A stretch of 64,000 bases of DNA from an uncultured Methylophaga sp. (GTDB taxonomy: Bacteria > Pseudomonadota > Gammaproteobacteria > Nitrosococcales > Methylophagaceae), in assembly GCF_947259025.1 (NCBI RefSeq), contig NZ_CAMYKO010000002.1:293692-357691 (forward strand). The letters are read 5' to 3'. The position numbers and the translations under genes were made by a program. Positions 46,321 to 56,355 of the stretch are shown one piece after another (position 1 is the stretch's first letter; the number at the start of each line of letters is the position of its first letter). A model generated the notes under the pieces. That model did not search any database, was not told the DNA's origin, and saw only the letters and a list, made by a program, of their open reading frames with translations.

Positions 46321-47784
46321 TTATATCACCAGCAGGTCGACAAACTGATGCACCGGCATCGATGACAGATCTTGCCTGTCATTACAGACAGCCAGAATGG
46401 TTTTTTGCTGACGGTCGGGGAAACGCCGGGCAAGGTTGGTTTTAAACTTCCTGACCAGCTCAGGGATACCCTCAGCGCGGCGACGACGGTGACCAAGCGG
46501 ATATTCCACAGCCACTTGTTCCGACTGGCTGCCATCGTTAAAAAAGACCTGGATGGCATTGGCAATGGAGCGTTTGTCCGGATCAAGATAATCGCGGGTA
46601 TAGGCCTCACTTTCGACACAGACCATTTTGTCGCGCAAGGCGTCAATGCGGGGATCGGCGGCCACATCATCCTCATAATCGGCGGCAGTCAGGCTGCCTT
46701 TGAGCAGGCCGACAGCGGTCATATACTGAATGCAGTGATCCCTATCAGCCGGGTTACTCAGCGGTCCTTGTTTATCGATAATGCGGATGGCTGATTCGTG
46801 GGTGGTAATGACGATTTTATCGATCTCATCGATAGCTTTGAGCGTATCCACACGATCAGTAAGCTCGGCATGCAACTGAAAAGCACACTCGACCGCTGTC
46901 TGCGCATGAAACTCGGCCGGAAACGCGATTTTGAACAAGACGTTTTCCATCACGTAACTGCCATACTGGCGCTGAAACTTGAATGGCTGCCCATGCATAT
47001 AAACATCGTAAAAGCCCCAGGTATTGGCAGAGAGGGCGGTGGGATAACCCATTTCGCCTTTCAGTGTCATCCAGGCCAGCCTGACTGCCCGGCTGCAGGC
47101 ATCGCCTGCGGCCCAGGATTTACGTGAACCGGTGTTAGGGCTGTGGCGATAGGTACGCAGGCTCTGGCCATCAACCCAGGCATTGGAGACGGCATTGATA
47201 ATATCGTCCTTGCTACCACCCAGCATGCCGGTGACGACTGCGGTGGAGGCCACCTTGACCAGTACCACATGATCCAGGCCTACCCGATTAAAACTGTTTT
47301 CCAGTGCCAGCACGCCCTGTATTTCATGGGCTTTGACCATAGCGACCAGCACATCGTGCATGGTGAGTGTCGGCTTATCGTCAGTGTGCTCAGCATGACG
47401 CGACAGATAGTCTGCGACAGCCAGAATACTGCCCAGATTATCTGATGGATGGCCCCATTCGGCTGCCAGCCAGGTATCGTTGAAATCTAGCCAGCGCACC
47501 ATGGCACCGATATTAAACGCCGCCTGCACCGGATCCAGTTGGAACTGGGTGCCCGGTACTTTACTTCCACCCGGCACAATCGTTCCTGGCACGATCGGGC
47601 CCAGCAGCTTGGTGCAGGCCGGGTAGGACAGAGCTTCCAGCCCGCAGCCCAGGGTATCCATCAGGCAATAGCGGGCGGTATCCAGTGCTTCTTTGCTGGT
47701 GACTTGATAATCCATCACGTAGTCGGCGATATCAACCAGCACCTTGTCCGGCGCCGGTCGCGTCTGGGTCATAGCAGCAGTCAT
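46321..47784 (-). CDS. prpD: 2-Methylcitrate dehydratase PrpD (MmgE/PrpD family)
   Basis: 487 residues; dehydrates 2-methylcitrate to 2-methylaconitate in the methylcitrate cycle. [48 protein letters not shown] and the C-terminal GHRRRR are family features. It is the last gene of the six-gene operon, 28 bases after prpC, with GAGGAA before the start. No acnD/prpF pair is seen in the window, which fits direct use of PrpD. Confidence 0.95.
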   Translation of the reverse strand: MTAAMTQTRPAPDKVLVDIADYVMDYQVTSKEALDTARYCLMDTLGCGLEALSYPACTKLLGPIVPGTIVPGGSKVPGTQFQLDPVQAAFNIGAMVRWLDFNDTWLAAEWGHPSDNLGSILAVADYLSRHAEHTDDKPTLTMHDVLVAMVKAHEIQGVLALENSFNRVGLDHVVLVKVASTAVVTGMLGGSKDDIINAVSNAWVDGQSLRTYRHSPNTGSRKSWAAGDACSRAVRLAWMTLKGEMGYPTALSANTWGFYDVYMHGQPFKFQRQYGSYVMENVLFKIAFPAEFHAQTAVECAFQLHAELTDRVDTLKAIDEIDKIVITTHESAIRIIDKQGPLSNPADRDHCIQYMTAVGLLKGSLTAADYEDDVAADPRIDALRDKMVCVESEAYTRDYLDPDKRSIANAIQVFFNDGSQSEQVAVEYPLGHRRRRAEGIPELVRKFKTNLARRFPDRQQKTILAVCNDRQDLSSMPVHQFVDLLVI

Positions 47785-47812
47785 GAATGGGGTTCCTCAA
47801 AAATCATAGGGA

Positions 47813-48955
47813 TCAGCCGCGCTGATCGAGCGGCAGGTAAGGCCGGTTTTCCGGGCCGGTGTATTCGGCATTGGGACGGATAATCTTGTTATCGATGCGC
47901 TGCTCGATAATGTGTGCCGCCCAACCGGTCACCCGTGAGATAACAAAAATCGGGGTAAAGAAGGCGGTGGGAATGCCCAGCATGTGGTAACTGGAGGCAC
48001 TGTACCAGTCCAGGTTGGGGAACATGTTTTTCTCCCGCCACATGACCTGCTCGATGCGTTCGGAGATATTGAACAGATTGCTATTGTTGCCATCCTCACA
48101 CAGCCGTCTTGCCACTGCCTTGATTGCCACATTACGGGGATCGGAAATGGTATAGACCGGGTGGCCGAAACCGATAATAATTTCCTTATTGGCAATGCGT
48201 TGCATGATATCGGCCTCGGCTTCATCCGGGCTCGCATAGCGCTGGATAATGGCCATTGCCGCCTCGTTGGCACCGCCATGTTTGGGGCCGCTGAGTGCAC
48301 CTATGGCACCGGTAATGGAAGAGTAGAAGTCGGCCAGCGTGCCGGCAATGACCCGTGCCGTGAAAGTCGAGGCATTAAACTCATGTTCGGCGTAGAGCAC
48401 CAGAGATTGATTCATCGCTGCGATATGCAGATCAGAAGGCTTTTTGCCATGCAGTAAATGCAGAAAATGACTGGCAATCGAATCCTCATCACTATCCACA
48501 TCAATGCGTTTGCCATGCAGGCTGAAGTGATGCCAGTAGAGCAGGGCACTGCCTAGGCAGGCGATCAGCCGATCGGCTAAGGCTCTGGCGCCATCAGCCG
48601 AGTGGTCAGGCGCTTCCGGCTCTAACGTACCCAGCATGGACGTTGCCGTGCGCATCACATCCATCGGGTGAGCCGTGGCGGGTAATTGTTCCAGCACCAC
48701 TTTCAGCGCATCAGGAATATCACGCAATTGGCGCAGCCTGGCATGATAAGCATTCAGCTCTGACTGATTAGGCAAGTGGCCGTGAATCAGCAGAAACGCC
48801 ACTTCTTCAAACGTGCTGTTGGCAGCAAGTTCCAGAATATCGTAGCCGCGGTAATGCAGATCATTGCCACTGTGGCCAACAGTGCAGACGGCCGTGGTGC
48901 CAGCCGATACGCCGGCAAGGGCAACGCCTTTTTTCTTTTTCTGAACCTGGGTCAT
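47813..48955 (-). CDS. prpC: 2-Methylcitrate synthase PrpC
   Basis: 380 residues, citrate-synthase fold. Condenses propionyl-CoA with oxaloacetate. [29 protein letters not shown] (described in two parts: [16 protein letters not shown] and [11 protein letters not shown]) is typical of PrpC, and the active-site His residues lie in [10 protein letters not shown] and [13 protein letters not shown] with an Asp in the late catalytic loop. AGGAG lies six bases before the start. It sits between prpB and prpD. Confidence 0.95.
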   Translation of the reverse strand: MTQVQKKKKGVALAGVSAGTTAVCTVGHSGNDLHYRGYDILELAANSTFEEVAFLLIHGHLPNQSELNAYHARLRQLRDIPDALKVVLEQLPATAHPMDVMRTATSMLGTLEPEAPDHSADGARALADRLIACLGSALLYWHHFSLHGKRIDVDSDEDSIASHFLHLLHGKKPSDLHIAAMNQSLVLYAEHEFNASTFTARVIAGTLADFYSSITGAIGALSGPKHGGANEAAMAIIQRYASPDEAEADIMQRIANKEIIIGFGHPVYTISDPRNVAIKAVARRLCEDGNNSNLFNISERIEQVMWREKNMFPNLDWYSASSYHMLGIPTAFFTPIFVISRVTGWAAHIIEQRIDNKIIRPNAEYTGPENRPYLPLDQRG

Positions 48956-48997
48956 GGTGAGCTCCTGAGCAGCGTTGCTGCTGGCTAGGGACGAGGT

Positions 48998-49885
48998 TTA
49001 GCTTTTATCGTCACTGTTAAAAAGGGCATCCAGCTTTTGTTCATAAGCGTGGTAGTCAAGGAAGTCGTAAAGCTCGCTGCGGGTCTGCATGAGATCAACC
49101 ACATGTTGCTGGGTGCCATGCTCACGCACCGACTGATAAACCTGCAGGGCGGCGGCATTCATAGCGCGGAATGCAGACAACGGATACAACACCAGGCTGA
49201 CCTCATGCGCAGCCAGCTCCTCGACTGTGTAAAGCGGGGTACTGCCGAACTCGGTAATATTGGCCAGCACCGGGACTTTGACGGCTTCGGCAAATTGTTG
49301 ATACATGGCGAGATCGGTCATCGCCTCCGGGAAAATCATATCGGCGCCGGCCTCGACACAAGCGCAGGCGCGGTCAATCGCTGATTCGAGACCTTCCACC
49401 GCCAACGCATCGGTGCGGGCCATGATCACAAAGTCGTCATCGGTTTTGGCATCGACGGCGGCCTTGATGCGATCGACCATTTCCTGCTGGCTGACAATCG
49501 CCTTGTTGGGGCGATGACCACAGCGTTTGTTCTGCACCTGATCTTCAATATGCACCGCACCGGCGCCGGCCTGAATCATTTTTTTTATCGTGCGGGCGAT
49601 ATTAAACGCGCCGCCAAAACCGGTATCGATATCGACCAGTACCGGCAACTCAGTGATCGCGGTAATACGCTCGACATCGGTGACCACATCATCCAGCGTG
49701 GAAATACCCAGATCAGGCAGGCCGAGAGAAGCGGCAGCGACGCCACCGCCTGACACATAGAGCGCGCGGTAACCGACTTTTTCCGCCATGCGGGCGTGAT
49801 AGGCGTTAATCGCCCCCATCACCTGCAAAGGATGTTCTTCTCTGACGGCCTGACGGAAGCGGGCGCCTGCTGAAGGTAAAGTCAT
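48998..49885 (-). CDS. prpB: 2-Methylisocitrate lyase PrpB
   Basis: 295 residues; splits 2-methylisocitrate into pyruvate and succinate. The start [14 protein letters not shown] has AAAGGATT upstream; a frame reaching into the neighbouring gene is rejected. Signature KRCGHRPNK with the catalytic Cys, Mg-binding [11 protein letters not shown], and EDQVQ are present. It is 10 bases after a CoA-ester lyase gene. Confidence 0.95.
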   Translation of the reverse strand: MTLPSAGARFRQAVREEHPLQVMGAINAYHARMAEKVGYRALYVSGGGVAAASLGLPDLGISTLDDVVTDVERITAITELPVLVDIDTGFGGAFNIARTIKKMIQAGAGAVHIEDQVQNKRCGHRPNKAIVSQQEMVDRIKAAVDAKTDDDFVIMARTDALAVEGLESAIDRACACVEAGADMIFPEAMTDLAMYQQFAEAVKVPVLANITEFGSTPLYTVEELAAHEVSLVLYPLSAFRAMNAAALQVYQSVREHGTQQHVVDLMQTRSELYDFLDYHAYEQKLDALFNSDDKS

Positions 49886-49895
49886 AAGCAATCCT

Positions 49896-50891
49896 TTAGA
49901 AAAATGCTTTATCTGCGTCTGCCGGCACTTCGACGCCAGTCTGTTTGGCGCGCTGCAGCAGTTCCCAGAAATAACGGTAGGTGGCGCGATCGTGCAGCTC
50001 ACCCTCAAACTGGATCGGGCCCCAGTCAGCCTGCTGGGCGGCCAGCAAAATGCTGGCGGCGCTGATGACTTCGCTGTAATCGGGTTTCATGGCATTCACA
50101 ATCGCGGTGATTTGAGTCGGATAAATACTCCACATCCGCAAAAAGCCGAACTCATTGCGGGCACGGGAGGCATCGCTGTGGGTGACTTCCTCGTTTTTCA
50201 AATCAAGGGTCACGTTATGAGCCGGCACCACGCCGTTGGCAAGGGCAGCAGCCACCACTTCGGCTTTGGCCCGGGCCAGCAGGCGATGATCGAACTGACC
50301 GGGACTGCGCATCGCGGTGGCAGAAATGGCGCCGTGATGAGCGCTGACAAAATCCATCAGGCCAAAGTCCAGCACCTGCACCCAATCCAGTGCGGCGATC
50401 TGATGTACGTCTTTCAGTGCACCGTGGGTTTCTATCAACACATGAATTGGAATTTCGCGCTGAATATCATTGTGCTGGGCGACTTTCTGGATGTAGCCGA
50501 TCATCTCCGCCACCTGATCCACGCTGGTGGCCTTGGGAATAGTGATATACGTCAGTAACTCGCCGGCACCAGCCACCAGGATATCGACATCCTGCTGCCA
50601 GCTGTTATGGGTGTAATCGTGAATACGGGCCCCGGCCATCTTGTGTTTGTTGAGGTCGCTGTTGAGCACGCGCACGATCATCTCGGCATGTTCTTTTTCG
50701 GTACCGGCGGCGGCGCCATCTTCGCAGTCACAGGTAATATCAAATACCGGGCCGACTGTGTCCTGAAGGCCCAGCGCTTTGCTGATCAGTTTTTCACTAC
50801 CAGCGAAGTGTTCACAGCTGGGAATGATCGGAAACGCCTGTTCACCCTCGAACAGGGCCTGACTGGGATGAGTGAGATTGGTCATGTTCAT
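49896..50891 (-). CDS. CoA-ester lyase (HpcH/HpaI-CitE superfamily), malyl-CoA lyase-like
   Basis: 331 residues. Members cleave or form beta-hydroxyacyl-CoA esters such as malyl-, beta-methylmalyl- or citramalyl-CoA. Visible features: [12 protein letters not shown] near the N-terminus, the conserved acidic DCEDGA, the Mg-ligand Glu in [11 protein letters not shown] and Asp in [12 protein letters not shown]. It resembles the CoA-ester lyases found beside TCA-cycle genes in many Betaproteobacteria. Placed between a mesaconyl-CoA-hydratase-like gene and prpB, it most likely splits beta-methylmalyl-CoA into glyoxylate and propionyl-CoA, or the reverse. Substrate is inferred. Confidence 0.8.
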   Translation of the reverse strand: MNMTNLTHPSQALFEGEQAFPIIPSCEHFAGSEKLISKALGLQDTVGPVFDITCDCEDGAAAGTEKEHAEMIVRVLNSDLNKHKMAGARIHDYTHNSWQQDVDILVAGAGELLTYITIPKATSVDQVAEMIGYIQKVAQHNDIQREIPIHVLIETHGALKDVHQIAALDWVQVLDFGLMDFVSAHHGAISATAMRSPGQFDHRLLARAKAEVVAAALANGVVPAHNVTLDLKNEEVTHSDASRARNEFGFLRMWSIYPTQITAIVNAMKPDYSEVISAASILLAAQQADWGPIQFEGELHDRATYRYFWELLQRAKQTGVEVPADADKAFF

Positions 50892-50903
50892 GGCTTTCCT
50901 CTT

Positions 50904-51977
50904 TTAAGCCTGGCGCGGCATTAAAACGGTGTAATCAAGATCGAGCACTACATTGGGGTGGTACTGGCGTTTGCCGTCGATATCGACATGGGTGGACGCG
51001 AGACTGTCAGCGCTCTGATTCTTGAGGCCAACCATTCGCAGACGAAGCGCTCCCAGATCATCGCGACCGGGCATGGGCCATTTTTCCAACACTTCGCTCC
51101 AGCTATAAAACGTATCGCCACCAAAGCTGGGATTGGCATGGGTCCCGGCGTTAATTGCGGCGATAAACAGGGCATTCTCCAGGCCGTCGTAACTCAGGGC
51201 ACGACAAATCGATATGACATGGCCGCCATACATCAGCCGTCTGCCGAAGGCCGTATCCTGCATGGCCAGATCATCGAAATGCAGTCTGGCATTGTTCTGA
51301 TAAAGCTTGGTGGCCAGGGTGTGGTCACTGTCATCGACGGTCATACCGGCAGGATGGTTAAGTCGTTCACCGACTTCAAAATCTTCCCACAGGCGGCCTG
51401 ACCCCGTGACCGCGGTATCAAAATCCCGGGTATCCAAATCTTCGCTGATCATCAAATCTTCCACAGCCACAACTTGATCAAGTTCCGGTATCACGGTCTC
51501 AGGGGCCGGCGCCGACATATTGTTTTTATGCACCATCACCCAGCGCACCCAGGACAAGACTGGCTTGCGGTTATGGTTGAAACTGGTCGAGCGCACAAAC
51601 ACAATGCCGTTTTTGCCGCTGGAATTTTGCTTGAGGCCAATGACCTCGGTTTCGGTGGTCAGGGTGTCACCGGCATAGACCGGGTGCTGGAACTTGATTT
51701 CGGCATAGCCCAGGTTGGCCACCGCGTTCACCGAGATATCGGGCACGCTTTTACCGAAAGCGATATGGAATGCCAGCAGGTCATCAATGGTTTTATCTTC
51801 CAGGCCCAGCGAGTGAGCGACCGGTTGTGCACAGTGAACAATATGACGGGAGCCGGTCAGGGCAATATATAAAGCTGCATCGCCTTCAGTAATAGTGCGG
51901 GGCGTGGCATGGACAATGTTCTCGCCCAGTTTGAAGTCCTCGAAAAAACGGCCCCGGTTGAATTGCGGCTTAGTCAT
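50904..51977 (-). CDS. MaoC-type double-hotdog hydratase, mesaconyl-CoA hydratase-like
   Basis: 357 residues with two hotdog domains (about 10-160 and 195-350). FEDFKLGENIVHATPRTITE with EGDAALYIALTGSR matches mesaconyl-CoA hydratase (Mch), which interconverts mesaconyl-C1-CoA and beta-methylmalyl-CoA. The second half has DDSDHTLATKLYQNNARLHFD, with the YxNxxxxHxD hydratase signature. The length equals Mch of the ethylmalonyl-CoA pathway. No crotonyl-CoA carboxylase or mutase genes are in the window, so the full ethylmalonyl-CoA pathway is not implied. The start overlaps the upstream CitE-like gene by eight bases. Confidence 0.85.
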   Translation of the reverse strand: MTKPQFNRGRFFEDFKLGENIVHATPRTITEGDAALYIALTGSRHIVHCAQPVAHSLGLEDKTIDDLLAFHIAFGKSVPDISVNAVANLGYAEIKFQHPVYAGDTLTTETEVIGLKQNSSGKNGIVFVRSTSFNHNRKPVLSWVRWVMVHKNNMSAPAPETVIPELDQVVAVEDLMISEDLDTRDFDTAVTGSGRLWEDFEVGERLNHPAGMTVDDSDHTLATKLYQNNARLHFDDLAMQDTAFGRRLMYGGHVISICRALSYDGLENALFIAAINAGTHANPSFGGDTFYSWSEVLEKWPMPGRDDLGALRLRMVGLKNQSADSLASTHVDIDGKRQYHPNVVLDLDYTVLMPRQA

Positions 51978-52851
51978 TGTCGAGCTCCAGATCCTGAATC
52001 ATGTCAGAGAGCAGCAAAAAGCGTTTGGCCGCTGTGACATGGTGGTGTTCTACCAGCTTGCCATTGACCAGCACCGTGCCGCGCCCGGCTTTATTGGCTT
52101 CACTGAGGGCCTGGATGACTTCTTTGGCGTTCTCGACCTCGGCCGGTTTAGGCGTGTAAGCATCATTGGCATACGGCAACTGGAAGGGATGTACCAGCGA
52201 CTTGCCGTCAAAGCCCATATCACGACCGATACGGCAGGCGTATTCAAAGGCCTGCATATCTTTGAGATCACTATGGATGCCGTCAATAACGGCACGGCCA
52301 TACGCACGTGCTGCCAGGACAACCCATGACAGACTGGTGCGAATGGCGGTGCGCTCCAGTGTGGTTCTGGCATGCAGATCAGAAATCAGATCTGACGTTG
52401 CCAGCACCATGCAAGCAATACGATCAGAAGCGCGGGCAATTTCCTCGGCATGCAGCACCGCCAGCGGGCTCTCGATCATCACCATGATAGGGGTATCGCT
52501 GTTACCGGCCTTTTCCACGGCGTCGATGGCGGCCAATACATCTTTCTCGCTCTCTATATTCGAGAACAGGATGGCATCGGCACCGAGGTTAGCCACAGCG
52601 TTGACATCGTCATAGCCCCATTCGGAGTCGAGATCGTTAACACGAACGACGACTTCACGATTGTCAAAACCGCCTTGTTTGAGGGCGTTAACCACATTCC
52701 GGCGTGACTCTTCCTTAGCCGACAGCAGGATGGGGGCACCCAGATCCAGAATGATGCTATCCACTTGCAGGCTGCGGGCCTTATTCAGGTAGTGCGGATT
52801 GCAGCCCGGCACATACAGCATGGAGCGTCGTGGCCGGAAATAATTATTCAT
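51970..52851 (-). CDS. CitE-like CoA-ester lyase lacking the conserved LED acidic pair
   Basis: 293 residues; first gene of the minus-strand operon. PRRSMLYVPGCNPHYLNKA, MIESPLAVLHAEEIA and SLVHPFQL are typical of CitE-like lyases (citramalyl-CoA, malyl-CoA). The usual LDLEDAV is LDLGAPI here, so an acidic pair that is nearly invariant in the family is missing, while the Mg-ligand Glu (MIESP) and Asp (TSDL) are kept. It may have an altered substrate or act as a thioesterase or an inactive partner. GGAAG precedes the start. Confidence 0.8.
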   Translation of the reverse strand: MNNYFRPRRSMLYVPGCNPHYLNKARSLQVDSIILDLGAPILLSAKEESRRNVVNALKQGGFDNREVVVRVNDLDSEWGYDDVNAVANLGADAILFSNIESEKDVLAAIDAVEKAGNSDTPIMVMIESPLAVLHAEEIARASDRIACMVLATSDLISDLHARTTLERTAIRTSLSWVVLAARAYGRAVIDGIHSDLKDMQAFEYACRIGRDMGFDGKSLVHPFQLPYANDAYTPKPAEVENAKEVIQALSEANKAGRGTVLVNGKLVEHHHVTAAKRFLLLSDMIQDLELDND

Positions 52852-52898
52852 ACGGCTTCCTCATCGAAGTTTTCAGCCCGCGGCTGAACTTGATATTG

Positions 52899-52928
52899 AT
52901 TCTATGCCAGACAAAATTAAAGTGTCAA
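52899..52928 (-). promoter_or_regulatory. Sigma-70 promoter of the CitE-mch-lyase-prpBCD operon
   Basis: On the minus strand TTGACA (52923-52928) and TAGAAT (52899-52904) are 18 bases apart, giving a leader of about 40 bases. The left palindromic operator lies 13 bases upstream of the -35. Confidence 0.65.
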
Positions 52929-52941
52929 TAATTATCTTATG

Positions 52942-52953
52942 TCTTATATAAGA
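52942..52953. promoter_or_regulatory. Palindromic operator, left copy
   Basis: TCTTATATAAGA, a perfect 12-bp palindrome, extended by imperfect symmetry on both sides and adjoined by another TCTTAT half-site. The identical palindrome recurs at 53106-53117. It is probably bound by the GntR-family regulator encoded next to it. Its position upstream of the -35 suits activation or loop-type repression. Confidence 0.7.
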
Positions 52954-53105
52954 TATAAAACACTAGACAAATAAAATGAACTGGTATACATTCAGTACTA
53001 CAGCGATTTCAGAGGTTTACAACATTGTCTCTGGGATAGCAGTTAGCGCGATGGGTGACACATAAAGTCAGAATAAGCGCAAAAGAGTGATACAGATTTC
53101 TTGTG

Positions 53106-53117
53106 TCTTATATAAGA
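53106..53117. promoter_or_regulatory. Palindromic operator, right copy
   Basis: Second perfect TCTTATATAAGA, 55 bases before the GntR start codon, preceded by TTGTG. Its place near the regulator's own promoter suggests autoregulation. No other copy was noticed in the window. Confidence 0.7.
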
Positions 53118-53171
53118 TAAGAGTGGTTTGGTAGGCTATAGATAATGATTGATGACCATACAGGAATGACG

Positions 53172-53906
53172 ATGAGTAAATCTGCTACCGCGCCGGTATT
53201 TAAACCGCTCTATGAACAGATCAAGGTCTTTATTACCCAGAGCCTGATTGCCGGTGAATGGAAACCGGGGGAGAGCATTCCCAGCGAGATTGAACTGGCC
53301 GCTCGCTTTAACGTTAGCCAGGGCACGGTGCGCAAAGCCATTGATGCGCTGGCGATGGAAAATATTGTGGTACGGCGCCAGGGGAAAGGTACCTTTGTGG
53401 CCACTCATAAAGAAGAACAGAGCAAGTTGCGCTTTTTGCGCCTGACTTCTGCCGATGGCCACAAACAACCACTGAACAACCGGATGCTCAGTTGCAAGCG
53501 TGTTAAAGCCACAGCTGAGATTGCTCAGCTGACCGGGCTTAAAAAAGGCACAGCGGTGATTGAGATTCAGCGGCTTTTGAGTTTTGCCGACGAGCCTAAA
53601 ATCCTTGATTACATTATCGTGCAATCGAAGTTTTTCCGTGGTCTCAACAGTAGCCGCATCAGCGAAAATAACGGCTCTCTGTACAGCATGTACGAAACCG
53701 TCTACGGCATACCCATGGTACGGGCTGAAGAAAAACTGACCGCGGTCGCCGCCAGCGACGATCAGGGCCAATTACTCAATGTTGAGCCCGGTTTTCCCTT
53801 ACTGAAAGTAGAAAGGGTGGCTTACACCTATGGCGACAAGCCGATGGAATGGCGCGTTGGGCTCTGTGTGACTGACGAACATCATTACATGAACGAACTG
53901 GAGTAA
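53172..53906 (+). CDS. GntR-family regulator, HutC (UTRA) subfamily
   Basis: 244 residues. The N-terminal winged helix (about 15-80) has PSEIELAARFNVSQGTVRKA and the wing RRQGKGTFVA. The C-terminal UTRA ligand-binding domain has LTGLKKGTAVIEIQRLLSF and VERVAYTYGDKPMEWRVG. Of several in-frame ATGs, the one giving MSKSATAPVFK is preferred for AGGA six bases before it. It is divergent from the prp-type operon and begins the plus-strand operon with malic enzyme five bases downstream. Relatives regulate propionate genes in other bacteria; the effector here might be a methylcitrate-cycle or C5 acid intermediate. Confidence 0.9.
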   Translation: MSKSATAPVFKPLYEQIKVFITQSLIAGEWKPGESIPSEIELAARFNVSQGTVRKAIDALAMENIVVRRQGKGTFVATHKEEQSKLRFLRLTSADGHKQPLNNRMLSCKRVKATAEIAQLTGLKKGTAVIEIQRLLSFADEPKILDYIIVQSKFFRGLNSSRISENNGSLYSMYETVYGIPMVRAEEKLTAVAASDDQGQLLNVEPGFPLLKVERVAYTYGDKPMEWRVGLCVTDEHHYMNELE

Positions 53907-53911
53907 TCCTG

Positions 53912-55150
53912 ATGACTGACAATCCGTCCAGCTATAGACAGCTTGCCCTCGATTATCATGAGTTTCCCCGTCCCGGTAAGCTCAGCGTCGAGTCCAGCAA
54001 GCCCTGCGCAACCGGGGCGGAGTTGTCGCTCGCCTACACCCCGGGGGTGGCTGAACCGGTGCGGGAAATTCACCGCAATGCCGGCAATGCTTATCGCTAT
54101 ACCAACAAAGGCAATTTGGTGGCTGTGATTACTGACGGCACCGCGGTGCTGGGCCTGGGCAATGTCGGTCCCCTGGCCAGCAAGCCGGTGATGGAGGGCA
54201 AAGGCGTTCTGTTCAAACACTTTGCCGGTATCGATGTATTTGATATCGAAGTGGAGGCGCCCTCGGTGGAGTCGTTTATCGAGACGGTGGTCAATATTGC
54301 ACCGACCTTTGGTGGCATCAACCTGGAAGACATTGCTGCACCGCATTGTTTTCGCATTGAACGTGAGCTTCGTGAAAGACTGGATATCCCGGTATTCCAC
54401 GATGATCAGCATGGCACGGCGGTGGTGATCTGTGCTGCGCTGATCAATGCGCTGGAACTGCAGGATAAATCACTGGCCGCTGCCAAAATCACATTTCTCG
54501 GTGCCGGTGCGGCCGGCATGGCAACAGCGCGCCTGCTCAAGGCCATGGGCGCGACCGATATTACCCTGGTCAATAAATCCGGTGTCTTGCACAGCGGTAG
54601 TGAAAACGTCAGTGAAGAGGTGATTGACCTGCTGCGTGACACGGAGGCCCGCACCCTGGCTGATGCGGTTGAAGGTGCCGATGTCTTTATCGGCGTTTCT
54701 GCGGCTAATGCCTTGCCAGCTGACTTGTTAAAGACGATGGCAGCGAAGCCGATCGTGTTTGCCCTGGCCAACCCTGACCCGGAAATCCTGCCTGATCAGG
54801 CACAGGCTGTGCGTGATGACATCGTCATGGCCACCGGTCGTTCTGATTTTCCCAATCAGGTTAATAATGCCCTGTGCTTTCCCTACCTGTTTCGGGGGGC
54901 TCTGGATGCCAAGGCGCCACAGGTCAGTCAGCGTATGCAGATAGCTGCCGCCTATGCCCTGGCGGACCTGGCCCGTGAGCCTGTGCCCGACTCGGTGCTG
55001 GCAGCTTACGACCTGGACGCACTGGCCTTCGGCCCTGATTACATCATACCCAAGCCTTTTGATCCGCGTTTACTGGAGAAAGTCTCCACGGCGGTGTCTG
55101 ATGCCAGTCTGGCCGAGCAGGCCGAGTTGCAGGAAAAGACGGGCTCATAG
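53912..55150 (+). CDS. Malic enzyme (oxaloacetate-decarboxylating, short form)
   Basis: 412 residues; converts malate to pyruvate and CO2 with reduction of NAD(P). [17 protein letters not shown], the Lys/Asp region [25 protein letters not shown] and the dinucleotide loop [13 protein letters not shown] are present. It lacks the C-terminal phosphotransacetylase-like domain of E. coli MaeB. In context it would turn C4 acids from methylisocitrate cleavage (succinate via malate) into pyruvate, and PEP synthase downstream would take pyruvate to PEP. The cofactor preference is not assigned. Confidence 0.93.
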   Translation: MTDNPSSYRQLALDYHEFPRPGKLSVESSKPCATGAELSLAYTPGVAEPVREIHRNAGNAYRYTNKGNLVAVITDGTAVLGLGNVGPLASKPVMEGKGVLFKHFAGIDVFDIEVEAPSVESFIETVVNIAPTFGGINLEDIAAPHCFRIERELRERLDIPVFHDDQHGTAVVICAALINALELQDKSLAAAKITFLGAGAAGMATARLLKAMGATDITLVNKSGVLHSGSENVSEEVIDLLRDTEARTLADAVEGADVFIGVSAANALPADLLKTMAAKPIVFALANPDPEILPDQAQAVRDDIVMATGRSDFPNQVNNALCFPYLFRGALDAKAPQVSQRMQIAAAYALADLAREPVPDSVLAAYDLDALAFGPDYIIPKPFDPRLLEKVSTAVSDASLAEQAELQEKTGS

Positions 55151-55197
55151 TCCGCTAAGTGGGCCCAAGCCCGGATGAGAAAAACAGGGGGAACCTG

Positions 55198-56355
55198 ATG
55201 GAATATCCCAACAAACAATATGCTGAACCTTTTGCCGATGTCGACTTCTGCCGGGTATTCAACAACTCGGTGCTGGGCGATTTCTGGCCTGGTATCCAGC
55301 TTTATTATCCACCGGTCAAGTACGCGCCGTCGCTGGGCATTTATGAAGATCTGGAACAGGCAGCCCAACGTATTAAAAAGCATGCCTATGAGACTCGGGC
55401 CCATACCCTGATTTTTGACCTGGAAGATGGTTGTCGGCAAAAAGAAATGAGCCGCACGCTGCTGCGTCAGGAGCTGCCAGGGCTGCGTCAGCATAATAAG
55501 GACGTTACGATTGCGGTACGCGTCAATCCATTCCGAACCTACGAGTACGAACAGGATATGGATATGGTGCGCGATATGGGCGACTGCATTGATGTGGTGA
55601 TGCTGGCCAAAGCCGGTGAAGCCTATGGCGCTGCCGAAGTTAGGGATCTCTCCAATCTGCTGGTAAGTATCAACAATAAAATCAGCATCCAGCCGATTAT
55701 CGAACATCCCAAATCGCTTAAGATTGCCCCGGATCTGATGCAATACAACACGGTTAAACACGTGGTGTTCGGCATCCATGACTTTTCCAAAGCCATGGGC
55801 ATACATATCACCCCGGAACACTGGACCGAAGAGCTCAAACACTTCCTCTATCAGATCATGTTCGAAGCCCGTATCGCCGGTAAAGGCGTGATCGGCGGGG
55901 TCGAGACGCTGATTGGATCATCGAGCATGCCGGAAAAATATGTCGAGCCGAATGATGTCCGTCGCTGGCTGGACCTGCATGGTGAGGACGAATCACGCAT
56001 TGTATACAAGCATGCCTGTGAAGAGTCGGCGATGGGCCTGACCGGTAAGCAGGTGATCCATCCCGGTCATATTCATCTGTGTAAAGTCGCTTACACACCA
56101 TCGCCGGCGGATATTGATCAGAAAACAGCCATTCTGAAGGCAGCCATTGAGGCTGACGCGCTGCTCGGCGGTGCCATTAAATTCGATGGTGAAATGCTTG
56201 ACCCGCCGATGTTCGGTAAAGCCTTGCAGACACTGCTGCGTGCCAACGCTTTACGGGCGCTGGATGAAGCCGATCGTCAATTTGCGATGGAAGTGCTGCA
56301 ACTGATGCCGACCCAGGTGATTCGTGAGAACTGGCCCTATGGAGCAATCTTATGA
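55198..56355 (+). CDS. Third CoA-ester lyase / HpcH-HpaI family protein
   Basis: 385 residues, longer than the two lyases of the divergent operon and clearly distinct. LIFDLEDGCRQKEMSRT keeps the acidic motif, PIIEHPKSLKIAPDL and FGIHDFSKAMG supply Glu and Asp metal ligands, and KQVIHPGHIHL is the late conserved loop. AGGGGGA precedes the ATG chosen; a GTG 13 codons upstream has no such site. Long insertions relative to CitE suggest a separate subfamily. The next gene, an acyl-CoA ligase, overlaps by four bases, so this lyase may act on the CoA ester that the ligase makes. The substrate is unknown. Confidence 0.75.
   Translation: MEYPNKQYAEPFADVDFCRVFNNSVLGDFWPGIQLYYPPVKYAPSLGIYEDLEQAAQRIKKHAYETRAHTLIFDLEDGCRQKEMSRTLLRQELPGLRQHNKDVTIAVRVNPFRTYEYEQDMDMVRDMGDCIDVVMLAKAGEAYGAAEVRDLSNLLVSINNKISIQPIIEHPKSLKIAPDLMQYNTVKHVVFGIHDFSKAMGIHITPEHWTEELKHFLYQIMFEARIAGKGVIGGVETLIGSSSMPEKYVEPNDVRRWLDLHGEDESRIVYKHACEESAMGLTGKQVIHPGHIHLCKVAYTPSPADIDQKTAILKAAIEADALLGGAIKFDGEMLDPPMFGKALQTLLRANALRALDEADRQFAMEVLQLMPTQVIRENWPYGAIL

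Noticed and set aside
46321..52851. Full ethylmalonyl-CoA pathway
   Set aside because: Only the hydratase- and lyase-like steps are present; no crotonyl-CoA carboxylase/reductase, ethylmalonyl-CoA mutase or methylsuccinyl-CoA dehydrogenase gene lies in the window.
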